A DNA stretch of 22,365 bases from a virus, in IMG/VR virus record IMGVR_UViG_3300034102_000353, positions 1 through 22,365 of that record. One strand, 5' to 3'. The translations under genes were made by a program, and so were the position numbers. The notes beneath the pieces were generated by a model that saw only the letters and a program-made list of their open reading frames with translations, was not told where the DNA came from and ran no database searches. Below, one piece after another: positions 15,881 through 22,365 of the stretch. Numbering within the stretch: position 1 is the stretch's first letter; each line of letters starts with the position of its first letter.

Positions 15881-16366
15881 ATGAGCAACGAACAATACTG
15901 GGAAGACGATAACGACAATCTAGAGAGCGAATCAAATCGCCCTCATGGCTCCTATGGCGATGATGGTATCGCTAACTTACGCAAAGCCAAGCGAGCAGAT
16001 GAGAAGCGCATCAAGGAACTTGAAGAACAACTAGCGAAGTTCTCTAAGGAATCTAATGAGCGTACTGTTAAAGAAATCCTAGAATCAAAGGGAGTGAACA
16101 CTAAGGCTACCCGTCTTGTCCTTAAGGACTTAGACACTATCAATGAAGACGCAGTTTCAAACTGGCTCATTGAGAATGGTGACTTAATCGGGTACACGCC
16201 TAATCAAGAAAAGCCAGTTGATACAGAAAACCTACGTGCTTTACAGCAACAGGATTCTGCAACTCAATCGGCTGACACTCCTGCTTATTCAGAAGACCTT
16301 GAGCGAGCAATCGCTAATGCGACCTCTGAAGAAGAGATTATGTCAATTATTAAAAACCTTGGTTAA
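15881..16366 (+). CDS. Capsid scaffolding-like protein
   Basis: A 161-residue acidic protein directly upstream of the major capsid gene, the usual place for a scaffold. The N-terminus is acidic and disordered (residues 1-30), followed by a heptad-like coiled coil at about 31-62 (AKRADEKRIKELEEQLAKF). A small helical domain (65-105) and a short C-terminal helix (SEEEIMSIIKNLG) follow; in scaffolds the C-terminal helix commonly contacts capsid protein. Size and composition match actinophage scaffolds. It could be a substrate of the Ntn-hydrolase at 6541-7110, which is speculation. Confidence 0.85.
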   Translation: MSNEQYWEDDNDNLESESNRPHGSYGDDGIANLRKAKRADEKRIKELEEQLAKFSKESNERTVKEILESKGVNTKATRLVLKDLDTINEDAVSNWLIENGDLIGYTPNQEKPVDTENLRALQQQDSATQSADTPAYSEDLERAIANATSEEEIMSIIKNLG

Positions 16367-16384
16367 TTCGTAACCAACTATTCC

Positions 16385-16394
16385 AGAAAGGGGG
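16385..16394 (+). promoter_or_regulatory. Strong ribosome binding site of the capsid gene
   Basis: AGAAAGGGGG lies nine bases before the capsid ATG. It is the most pronounced purine tract ahead of any start in the window and agrees with the need for hundreds of capsid copies per virion. Confidence 0.7.
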
Positions 16395-16403
16395 CATCGC
16401 CAA

Positions 16404-17405
16404 ATGGCAGATGTCTTTACCACTACAACCACTGGATTAGGAAGCAATCTTGTAACATTAGCCTACGATAAACTTATCGAGACTAATCTTCGTATCCTTC
16501 CAAAGTTCCGCGAAATTGCGGACAAGAAGGTCGGCTCCCTAACACACAACGGTTCTTCAATCCGTTTCCAGTTTAACACAGATATTGCTGACACTACTGT
16601 AGCAGGTGCAACACTCAATGAGACTGTTGACCCAGATTCAGTAGCACTACCAGCAACAACATACCTAGACATTGCACAACTAGAACTAGGTCGCTCAGTA
16701 CTTCCAGTTAAGAAGATTAACTTGATGTCACTAGCAAACATTGACCCATGGGTTGCTAACGCAGTTGGCTTCAACATGACAAAGACACTTGATGCAGCAG
16801 TAGTTGCTAAGTTGGACGCAGGCGCGAACATCGTTCGTGTTGCTGGCGGAACTGGCGCAGTATCAAATGTTTACGAAGGTGTTGGCACAGTTGCTGCTAA
16901 GACTACAATTGCACCAGCAGACACAATGAAGTCTGCTGCTATCCGTACTGCTGTTACTAAGATGCGCTCTACTGGAGTTCAGTACAAGGCTGCTGGAATG
17001 TACGTTGCGTACATCCACCCAGAAGTTTCTGCTGACCTACGCACAGAGACAGGTAACAACGTATGGCGTACTCCACATGAGTACCAGAACGCTGCACCAC
17101 TATACGGTGGAGAGACTGGCTCATGGGAAGGCGTTCGCTTTATTGAATCAGCGAACTGCACAAACGCACAGGCTGGAACAGGCTCAAGCACATCACAAAC
17201 ACGTGTGTATCACACATACGTAGTAGGTGCACAAGCACTTGCTGAGGCTGTCTGGAAGGAACCAGGAATGGAAGTGGGCGTTGTCCAGGACCGTTTCAAC
17301 CGTTTCAATCCAGTTGGCTGGTACGGAATCATTAACTGGTCGCTATATCGCACACCAGCATTGGTTCGTATCGAAACAGCGGCATCAGGCCGTCCAACAG
17401 TCTAA
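16404..17405 (+). CDS. Major capsid protein, HK97 fold, N4-gp56-like family
   Basis: A 333-residue protein with the hallmarks of the N4-gp56-type capsid family. It has an N-terminal helix and arm (about 14-45), a 'GSSIRFQF' strand, a mid-domain spine helix (about 115-140), the segment HPEVSADLRTETGNNVW (205-221), the loop YGGETGSWEGVRFIES (234-249), and a C-terminal WYGIINWSLYR (306-316). This protein forms the shell; hundreds of copies assemble on the scaffold around the portal. There is no obvious N-terminal delta domain, in keeping with a separate scaffold gene. The gene has the strongest ribosome binding site of the window, and its codons look more C-rich (many AAC, ATC, TAC) than those of its neighbours, as expected for high expression. 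Confidence 0.94.
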   Translation: MADVFTTTTTGLGSNLVTLAYDKLIETNLRILPKFREIADKKVGSLTHNGSSIRFQFNTDIADTTVAGATLNETVDPDSVALPATTYLDIAQLELGRSVLPVKKINLMSLANIDPWVANAVGFNMTKTLDAAVVAKLDAGANIVRVAGGTGAVSNVYEGVGTVAAKTTIAPADTMKSAAIRTAVTKMRSTGVQYKAAGMYVAYIHPEVSADLRTETGNNVWRTPHEYQNAAPLYGGETGSWEGVRFIESANCTNAQAGTGSSTSQTRVYHTYVVGAQALAEAVWKEPGMEVGVVQDRFNRFNPVGWYGIINWSLYRTPALVRIETAASGRPTV

Positions 17406-17420
17406 CAGTATTTAGACGGG

Positions 17421-17446
17421 TAGGTAGGGGCTTTGGCCCCTGCCTA
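17421..17446 (+). terminator. GC-rich hairpin after the capsid gene
   Basis: TAGGTAGGGGC (17421-17431) pairs with GCCCCTGCCTA (17436-17446) around a TTTG loop: 11 pairs including one G-U wobble. It sits 16 bases after the capsid stop. There is no T-run after it, so it is more likely a partial terminator, an attenuator or a 3'-end stabiliser that keeps capsid mRNA abundant relative to the genes downstream. Confidence 0.5.
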
Positions 17447-17470
17447 TCAGTAAAAAGATTGGGAGAGATA

Positions 17471-17725
17471 ATGGCTTACATATTTACAACACCAACAGTT
17501 CTTGAAGAGATGGATGGCGAATACCATCCACTGTTTTCTAGAATTAAAATTCCTAAAGGAATCAGCGTTCTAAAAAACGGTTCTGTTTACACAGAGATTC
17601 GGTTTCCTTCGAGTGAAGAAGTAGTTGCTGCTGACGTAGCCTACATTGGTGGTTACTCCTATGAAGTAGACGCTGCTGAAAAAGCAGACCTTGAGTCTGC
17701 TGGATATACGGTGGCAACAGTATGA
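17471..17725 (+). CDS. Small conserved head-region protein of unknown function
   Basis: An 84-residue protein starting at ATG 17471 behind a good GGGAGAG site; an in-frame TTG at 17459 would add four residues but lies upstream of that site. The sequence looks beta-rich (YIFTTPTVLEEMDGEYHPLF, then SVYTEIRFPSSEEV) with an acidic C-terminal segment (VDAAEKADLESAGYTVATV). It follows the capsid gene and overlaps the next gene by four bases. The location suits a capsid decoration, neck or head-completion protein, but I cannot assign one. Confidence 0.75.
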   Translation: MAYIFTTPTVLEEMDGEYHPLFSRIKIPKGISVLKNGSVYTEIRFPSSEEVVAADVAYIGGYSYEVDAAEKADLESAGYTVATV

Positions 17726-18036
17726 AGCACAGAGAAGACCATCCAGAAGATGTTGAAGGTTGCTTTGGTTGCAAAGTAATTGGATTACAACTTAGCCCAG
17801 GAGATTCATCATCTCAAAAGGCTATGAGCAATAAGAAATGGGATGGAGAATTGAATGCTTATCGTGCCGCTAGGGCACAAGGTATTCAACCAGAAGGTAC
17901 AAGCATGGCTGCTGTGCAGCGTGCTGTAAATGCTTCTGAAGCAATGGGCAAGCCATATGATGCAAATGATATGACTAGCGCTAAGTTTATTAACAAAAAA
18001 TCGGTAGCAACACTTAAAGAAGCGGGAGCAATATAA
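17722..18036 (+). CDS. Conserved actinophage-type protein with EGCFGCKV motif
   Basis: A 104-residue protein starting at an ATGA overlap. It opens with 'HREDHPEDVEGCFGCKVIGL', a Cys-Phe-Gly-Cys pair that could bind metal or form a disulfide, and continues with 'KKWDGELNAYRAARAQGIQP' at about 38-57. I recall both phrases from hypothetical proteins of many actinobacteriophages, which supports an actinobacterial host. The C-terminal half looks helical and ends KFINKKSVATLKEAGAI. The biochemical role is unknown. Confidence 0.8.
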   Translation: MKHREDHPEDVEGCFGCKVIGLQLSPGDSSSQKAMSNKKWDGELNAYRAARAQGIQPEGTSMAAVQRAVNASEAMGKPYDANDMTSAKFINKKSVATLKEAGAI

Positions 18037-18221
18037 TGCCAATGGTCGGAACAGAGAAGTTTGATTATACACCAGCAGGTATGGCAGCAGCAAAGAAGAA
18101 GGCTAAAATTACTGGCAAACCAATGAAGAAGGCAGTCAAGAAAGTTGCTAAGAAGAAGATGGCTAAGAAGACAGCAAAGAAGGCTATGCCTAAGCGTAGT
18201 GGATTATTTGGTGCTAACTAA
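18036..18221 (+). CDS. Short H1-like lysine-rich protein
   Basis: A 61-residue protein in which 18 residues are lysine by count. After a small N-terminal segment (MPMVGTEKFDYTPAGM), residues 17-53 are almost continuous Lys/Ala units (AAAKKKAKITGKPMKK and so on), followed by a short GLFGAN end. It is linked to both neighbours by TAATG overlaps. The composition matches bacterial histone H1-like C-terminal domains. A nucleic-acid-binding virion component is a reasonable guess but no more. Confidence 0.75.
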   Translation: MPMVGTEKFDYTPAGMAAAKKKAKITGKPMKKAVKKVAKKKMAKKTAKKAMPKRSGLFGAN

Positions 18222-18559
18222 TGCCAAAAGGAATAGACCCAAAGGCTTACGCTGCAAGAGTCACTAAGGCTAAAAAAGTTATAGCAGCAATGGACCCTGC
18301 AACCAAGGCAAAGATTAAAGATATGTACCCAAAGGTTACAAAGAAAGCAGTTGCAAAAAAGACTGTTGCAAAGAAGCGTAACTCTGGAAATATATTTGTA
18401 ATGCCAGATGGCAGCACTATTGGTGGCCGAGATATTGGCAAGATTAAACCTACACCTAAGCCAACTCCTAAGCCAAAAGTAACTCCTAAAAAAACTCCTA
18501 AGATGACTCCACAAGATGCAGCAATGCTAAAGATTTTAAAGGATAGGTACGGCTGGTAA
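18221..18559 (+). CDS. H1-like Lys/Pro-rich protein
   Basis: A 112-residue protein. The N-terminal half carries Lys/Ala/Val repeats (KAVAKKTVAKKRNSG near 45-60). A short Gly-rich segment (GNIFVMPDGSTIGGRDIG) follows, then a stretch of Lys/Pro/Thr repeats (TPKPTPKPKVTPKKTPKMTP, about 77-96), and a brief helix ends it. Such K/P/T repeats are common in disordered nucleic-acid-binding tails. It is the second gene of the basic cluster between capsid and connector. No family was recognised. Confidence 0.75.
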   Translation: MPKGIDPKAYAARVTKAKKVIAAMDPATKAKIKDMYPKVTKKAVAKKTVAKKRNSGNIFVMPDGSTIGGRDIGKIKPTPKPTPKPKVTPKKTPKMTPQDAAMLKILKDRYGW

Positions 18560-18560
18560 A

Positions 18561-18839
18561 GTGAAAGATTCTAGATTAACCCGTGCTGGTGTATCAGGCT
18601 ATAACAAGCCTAAGCGTACGCCTAATCACCCAAAGAAGTCACACGTAGTTGTGGCTAAACAAGGAACAACTGTTAAGACAATCCGTTTTGGGCAGCAGGG
18701 CGTATCTGGTTCTCCAAAGAAGGCTGGTGAGTCTGCATCCTATGCAGCACGCCGCAAGTCTTTTAAAGCAAGACATTCTAAGAATATTGCCAAAGGCAAA
18801 CTAAGCGCAGCCTACTGGGCAGATAAGGTGAAGTGGTAA
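18561..18839 (+). CDS. Basic conserved protein with RRKSFKARH motif
   Basis: A 92-residue basic protein starting with GTG one base after the preceding stop. It has a central 'VVVAKQGTTVKTIRFGQQGV' and a C-terminal 'AARRKSFKARHSKNIAKG' followed by SAAYWADKVKW. I recall small proteins of marine T7-like podoviruses (cyanophages, pelagiphages) that share the 'RRKSFRARH' plus aromatic C-terminal pattern, so this is probably a conserved family and not simple low-complexity sequence. Its function is not known to me. Confidence 0.75.
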   Translation: MKDSRLTRAGVSGYNKPKRTPNHPKKSHVVVAKQGTTVKTIRFGQQGVSGSPKKAGESASYAARRKSFKARHSKNIAKGKLSAAYWADKVKW

Positions 18840-19765
18840 TGGGTATCCTATTAAACGATTTAACTGATGAGGTGTTAATTAACCTTGCAGGTTACACAAT
18901 TCAACAAGACAAGGCTACACACTTAACAACTTCTATTTCTACAACCACATCTACTCTTGCATCACCTACTATTTTTAGTGTAGCAGATGCTCAACGCCTT
19001 GGTTCTGGTACAGTAGAAATTGATGATGAACTACTTTGGGTAGATACTGTAGACCGTATTTCTAACACAGCAACAGTTTCTCCATATGGTCGTGGCTTTT
19101 TAGGTTCTACTGCAGCAACACATGCTGCTGGCTCAAAGGTAACTATCTCTCCTACTTTTCCTAAGCATGTTGTAAAGCGTGCTATCCAAGATACTATCCG
19201 TGCAATGGGTTCTGCTATCTTTGCAGTTAAGCAAACATCATTTACATTTAGCAGCACAATTGTAAATACCTATGAACTAGACAATAAGAATATTCAAAAC
19301 ATTTTAACCATGCACTGGCAAGACATTGGCTCTAGCCGTGAATGGATTCGGATTAAGCGTTGGGACTTTGACGCTTTTCCAGATACTGATACTTGGGGTT
19401 CTGGTGCACAAACTGTAACTATTGGAGATGCTATTGCATCTGGTCGTAAGGTAAAGGTTGTTTATGCAACTGCACCTTCAACTCTATCTACATCATCTAC
19501 AGATTCATTTACTGTACAGACTGGATTGCCAGAGTCTTGCCGAGACATTGTAATTCTTGGTGCTTCATACCGCTTGATTGCATATTTAGACCCAGCCCGT
19601 ACTGGTGCATCATCACCACAGGCTGATGAAACAGATAACAAGCGTACCTTTGGTTCAGCCACCAATGCGTATCGTCAACTTTTTGCTCTTTATACACAGC
19701 GACTATCAGAAGAAACAATGTCGCAACAACAACAATACCCACCACGAGTTCACTTCAGCCGATAG
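18839..19765 (+). CDS. Putative head-tail connector (neck) protein
   Basis: I prefer ATG 18839, which gives 308 residues and a TAATG overlap; a GTG at 18833 adds two. The N-terminal third is beta-rich (about 30-105) and includes an 'IDDELLWVDTVDRISNTATV' strand pair followed by 'PYGRGFLGSTAATHAAGSKV', a phrase I associate with neck or tail-adaptor proteins of actinophages. Residues about 110-130 form a helix (HVVKRAIQDTIRAMGSAI). Alternating beta and helical segments follow, ending in a helix near 275-295. Location after capsid and before the fibre supports a role joining portal to tail. The exact subtype is uncertain. Confidence 0.7.
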   Translation: MGILLNDLTDEVLINLAGYTIQQDKATHLTTSISTTTSTLASPTIFSVADAQRLGSGTVEIDDELLWVDTVDRISNTATVSPYGRGFLGSTAATHAAGSKVTISPTFPKHVVKRAIQDTIRAMGSAIFAVKQTSFTFSSTIVNTYELDNKNIQNILTMHWQDIGSSREWIRIKRWDFDAFPDTDTWGSGAQTVTIGDAIASGRKVKVVYATAPSTLSTSSTDSFTVQTGLPESCRDIVILGASYRLIAYLDPARTGASSPQADETDNKRTFGSATNAYRQLFALYTQRLSEETMSQQQQYPPRVHFSR

Positions 19766-19774
19766 GAAGATTGA

Positions 19775-22177
19775 ATGACAACTAGAAAATACTCATCCCG
19801 TTCCCAGCAAACTACCCTTACTAGTGGAATTAATGCAACCGCAACAACAGCAAATGTTGTTTCTGGCTCTGCTTTACTCGGTGGAATAACAGTTTCAGCA
19901 GGTGAAACATTTACTGTAGTAATTGACCCAGATACTGCGCTTGAAGAAATTGTAGATATTTACTCTGCCTCTGGCAGTCCAGTATCTACTAACACAATAA
20001 CTATTGTTCGTGGTATTGATGGTCCTACACCTGGTACTGGACAAGTACACTCAGCGGGTGCAGTAGTTCGACACATGGCAATTGGTCGTGACTATCGTGA
20101 GGCTAACACTCACGCTGAAGGTAACTTAACTGGTCACTCAGCAACTACTTCTGCTGAACTAGCATCTGTTATTTCAGATGAAACAGGTACTGGTTCTTTG
20201 GTATTTAATTCTAGTCCTACTATTGTTACCCCTACAATTGCAAGTTTTACAAATGCTACTCACTCTCACCTTAACGCTGCTGGCGGTGGAACTATTACTG
20301 CTGGCGCTATTTCTGATTTTACTGAATCAGTTGAAGATGTCGTTGGAGCAATGGTTTCTGGGAACACTGAGTCTGGCATATCTGTTACTTATGACGATGC
20401 TACTGGAAAATATAACTTTGACGTAAACGACCCAACTATCACTATTGCTGGTGATACAACTGGTTCAGCCACAATGACCAACCTTGGTAATACAACAATC
20501 ACAACCGCTATTGCTGCTGGTGTAATTGTTGATGCTGATGTAAATGCATCTGCAGCCATTGATAAAACTAAGATTGCTGGTGTTGCTGTAACAGTAGCAG
20601 ACACTGGCACAGTTACATCGGCTATGCTTGCTGATGGCACTATTGTAGATGCTGACATTAACTCAGGAGCAGCAATTGCTTCATACAAAATTTCTGGCAC
20701 TGCAGTAACTCAGGCTGATACTGGAACAGTTACTAGCACAATGATTGCTGATGCAACTATTGTAGATGCAGATGTATCTGCTACTGCTGCTATTGCAAAG
20801 ACTAAGTTAAATCTTGGTGGAACAATTACCTCTGCTGACTTGGTAGATGGAACTATTGTTAACGCAGATATCAATGCTTCTGCTGGTATTGCTCTATCCA
20901 AGTTGGCTGTAGACCCACTGGCTCGTACTAATCACACTGGTTCTCAAACATCATCTACTATCTCAGATTTTGATACACAGGTTCGTGCATCTCGCTTAGA
21001 CCAAATGGCAGCACCTACTGCAGCCGTTGCTCTCAATGCACAAAAAATTACAGGGCTTGCAGACCCAACTAATGCTCAGGATGCAGTAACTCTTAACTAC
21101 ATTACAACCCAAAAGGGTGCAGTAAATGGTATTGCTGAACTTGATGGAAACGGATTAGTTCCGACCCATCACCTTCCTGCACTAGCAATTTCTCACACAT
21201 CAGTAGTTGCATCACAAGCAGCAATGCTTGCTTTAAGTGCACAGATTGGTGATGTTGCGGTTCGCACAGATGTTAATAAGTCATTTATTTTAACAGCAGA
21301 CCCAGCATCAACCCTTGCTAATTGGCAGGAACTTCTTTCTCCAACAGATGCAGTTCTATCTGTTGATGGGAACACTGGTGCAATCAGTCTATCTGGAACA
21401 TACCTTAATAAAACAACTGGTGTTCTTGCTGGCAATTTAGATGCGGGAACGTTCAAGGTTACAAACCTTGGAACACCTACAAACAATGATGATGCAGCAA
21501 CAAAGGTCTATGTAGATACAGTTGCAGGTTCTGCTTCTGCTGCTGCAGCAAGTGCAGCCGCTGCTGCTACAACCTATGACAACTTTGATGACCGCTATCT
21601 AGGTGCTAAAGCAACTCCTCCAACACTAGACAATGATGGCAATGCCATTGTTACTGGTGCTATTTATTGGGATACAGTTGCAAACGCTATGTACGCTTGG
21701 ACAGGTTCAGGATGGGGTTCAATCTCATCAACTGCAGCAATTTACCGATTCCGCTTTACGGCAGCGGGTGGAGAAACTTCACTCTCAGGTACAGATGAGA
21801 ATGGTTTAACGCTTTCATACTTGCCAGGTAAGGAGCAGGTATACCTTAACGGTGTGCTTCTTGCTCGTACCTCTGATTACAATGCCACAAATGGTACAAG
21901 TATTACTGGACTTTCAGCACTAGTTGCAGCAGATATTGTAGAGATTATTACATTTACTGCATTTGAATTAGCAACTGCTCTTGTTTCAGGAGACATTGAC
22001 GCAAAGGGTGATTTATTTGTAGGTACTGCTGTTGACACTATTGGCAAGTTAACTGCAGGCTCAAATGGTTTATACCTAAAAACAAACTCATCAACTGCTA
22101 CTGGTCTTGAATGGGCAGTAGTTGATACATCTTCTATTGACAACAACTATATCCTTGCGCTTATGGGCGCAATCTAA
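19775..22177 (+). CDS. Tail fibre protein with internal repeats
   Basis: An 800-residue, Ala/Thr/Ser-rich beta-structured protein preceded by a TAGGAAGA site. The N-terminal ~110 residues probably attach to the tail. At 249-377 lie four related units with an (A/G)TIVDADI-NASAAI-KTKI-type core, alternating with TGTVTSAML/GGTITSADL phrases. Segments typical of trimeric phage fibres follow: NAQKITGLADPTNAQDAVTL (421-440), VTNLGTPTNNDDAATKVYVD (562-581), an Ala-rich stretch (586-598), FDDRYLGAKATPPTLDNDGN (604-623) and an 'LSYLPGKEQVYLNGVLLART' domain (680-699). The protein should recognise the host surface. The end (LYLKTNSSTATGLEW) resembles fibre tips. No enzymatic domain was seen. Confidence 0.9.
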   Translation: MTTRKYSSRSQQTTLTSGINATATTANVVSGSALLGGITVSAGETFTVVIDPDTALEEIVDIYSASGSPVSTNTITIVRGIDGPTPGTGQVHSAGAVVRHMAIGRDYREANTHAEGNLTGHSATTSAELASVISDETGTGSLVFNSSPTIVTPTIASFTNATHSHLNAAGGGTITAGAISDFTESVEDVVGAMVSGNTESGISVTYDDATGKYNFDVNDPTITIAGDTTGSATMTNLGNTTITTAIAAGVIVDADVNASAAIDKTKIAGVAVTVADTGTVTSAMLADGTIVDADINSGAAIASYKISGTAVTQADTGTVTSTMIADATIVDADVSATAAIAKTKLNLGGTITSADLVDGTIVNADINASAGIALSKLAVDPLARTNHTGSQTSSTISDFDTQVRASRLDQMAAPTAAVALNAQKITGLADPTNAQDAVTLNYITTQKGAVNGIAELDGNGLVPTHHLPALAISHTSVVASQAAMLALSAQIGDVAVRTDVNKSFILTADPASTLANWQELLSPTDAVLSVDGNTGAISLSGTYLNKTTGVLAGNLDAGTFKVTNLGTPTNNDDAATKVYVDTVAGSASAAAASAAAAATTYDNFDDRYLGAKATPPTLDNDGNAIVTGAIYWDTVANAMYAWTGSGWGSISSTAAIYRFRFTAAGGETSLSGTDENGLTLSYLPGKEQVYLNGVLLARTSDYNATNGTSITGLSALVAADIVEIITFTAFELATALVSGDIDAKGDLFVGTAVDTIGKLTAGSNGLYLKTNSSTATGLEWAVVDTSSIDNNYILALMGAI
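20515..20905 (+). repeat. Coding tandem repeats in the tail fibre
   Basis: Within the fibre gene four diverged units encode VDAD(V/I)/NADI-centred motifs at about residues 250, 289, 327 and 359. The first three are spaced about 39 residues apart and the last about 33. The repeats are shared mainly at the protein level, with short shared DNA words such as TGTAGATGC. They look like a duplicated shaft module, a possible substrate for length change by recombination. Confidence 0.7.
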
Positions 22178-22192
22178 GAAAGGTAGTAACTA

Positions 22193-22365
22193 ATGGCTAC
22201 AACATCTAAGGTGCTGGCTCGTACAGCAGCAGCAACATTAAGCACAACACTCTATACAGTACCTGCATCAACCACTACGGTTGTAACAGATATTCTTGTT
22301 ACCAATACAGCAGCCTCTGCTGGTACGTTTACTCTTGCCCTTAATGGGTTGGCGATAACATCTGG
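22193..22365 (+). CDS. Start of a fibre-associated or structural protein, truncated
   Basis: The reading frame opens with ATG 22193 behind GAAAGGTAG, 15 bases after the fibre stop codon, and runs off the window after 57 full codons. The visible part (ATTSKVLARTAAATLSTTLY, then VTDILVTNTAASAGTFTLAL) is a beta-rich sandwich-like start of a kind seen in small proteins coded next to tail fibres in actinobacteriophages and podoviruses. The rest of the gene is needed for a proper assignment. Confidence 0.75.
   Translation, partial: MATTSKVLARTAAATLSTTLYTVPASTTTVVTDILVTNTAASAGTFTLALNGLAITS

Noticed and set aside
20389-20700. Antisense ORF inside the tail fibre
   Set aside because: Its Ala/Val/Ile-rich make-up simply mirrors the repeat codons of the fibre gene on the other strand.
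20515-20905. CRISPR-like array
   Set aside because: The repeats are diverged, coding and in frame, without uniform spacers.

Overview
The window reads as the packaging, head and connector part of the late region of a tailed double-stranded DNA phage. Nearly everything from 589 to the right edge is on the plus strand in one tightly packed block of overlapping or abutting genes. Firm anchors are a large terminase (589-2478), a portal protein (4790-6526), a scaffold-like protein (15881-16366), a major capsid protein of the HK97-fold N4-gp56 type (16404-17405) and a tail fibre (19775-22177). By eye the DNA is moderately AT-rich. Three small proteins resemble ones I recall from actinobacteriophages: one with 'VSGPGALSQRTDG', one with 'EGCFGCKV', and an acidic 92-residue protein. 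A sequence matching the actinobacterial CRP/GlxR consensus lies upstream. I infer a phage of an AT-rich, possibly aquatic, actinobacterium. The tail-fibre C-terminus and the 'RRKSFKARH' protein resemble marine podovirus proteins, and no tape-measure gene is visible, so a podovirus is plausible. Host and morphology are both inference.

Layout. Positions 1-588 form a divergent control region. A leftward gene begins at position 10 and runs off the window, with a good leftward promoter and ribosome binding site. The rest holds a long imperfect hairpin, a doubtful small leftward ORF, a CRP-like palindrome and a run of short inverted repeats. From 589 come the terminase, which carries an N-terminal helix-turn-helix domain that may stand in for a small terminase subunit, and then five small, very basic Lys/Ala/Arg-rich proteins (2489-4790). 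The portal is followed by a proteasome-beta/HslV-like Ntn-hydrolase (6541-7110) in the slot where phages often keep the prohead protease. Two small accessory genes come next, then a 1709-residue protein and two companions of 498 and 433 residues (7837-15763), which I read as probable internal-virion or ejection proteins. A 117-bp leader precedes the scaffold and capsid genes. After the capsid gene lie a GC-rich hairpin, two small genes, a second set of basic proteins (18036-18839), a probable head-tail connector (18839-19765), the tail fibre, and the start of a further fibre-associated gene.

How the parts fit. Terminase packages DNA through the portal into a shell built from scaffold and capsid protein. 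The Ntn-hydrolase is a candidate maturation protease. The large proteins probably sit inside the head or are ejected with the DNA. The histone-H1-like basic proteins, unusually many and in two clusters, may help condense DNA or stabilise the virion. At least eight junctions have the stop codon and next start sharing one base (TAATG), which points to strong translational coupling.

The least ordinary things are the two islands of H1-like proteins, the Ntn-hydrolase as possible head protease, the HTH-terminase fusion and the structured control region. No tRNA, CRISPR array, insertion sequence or integrase was found.
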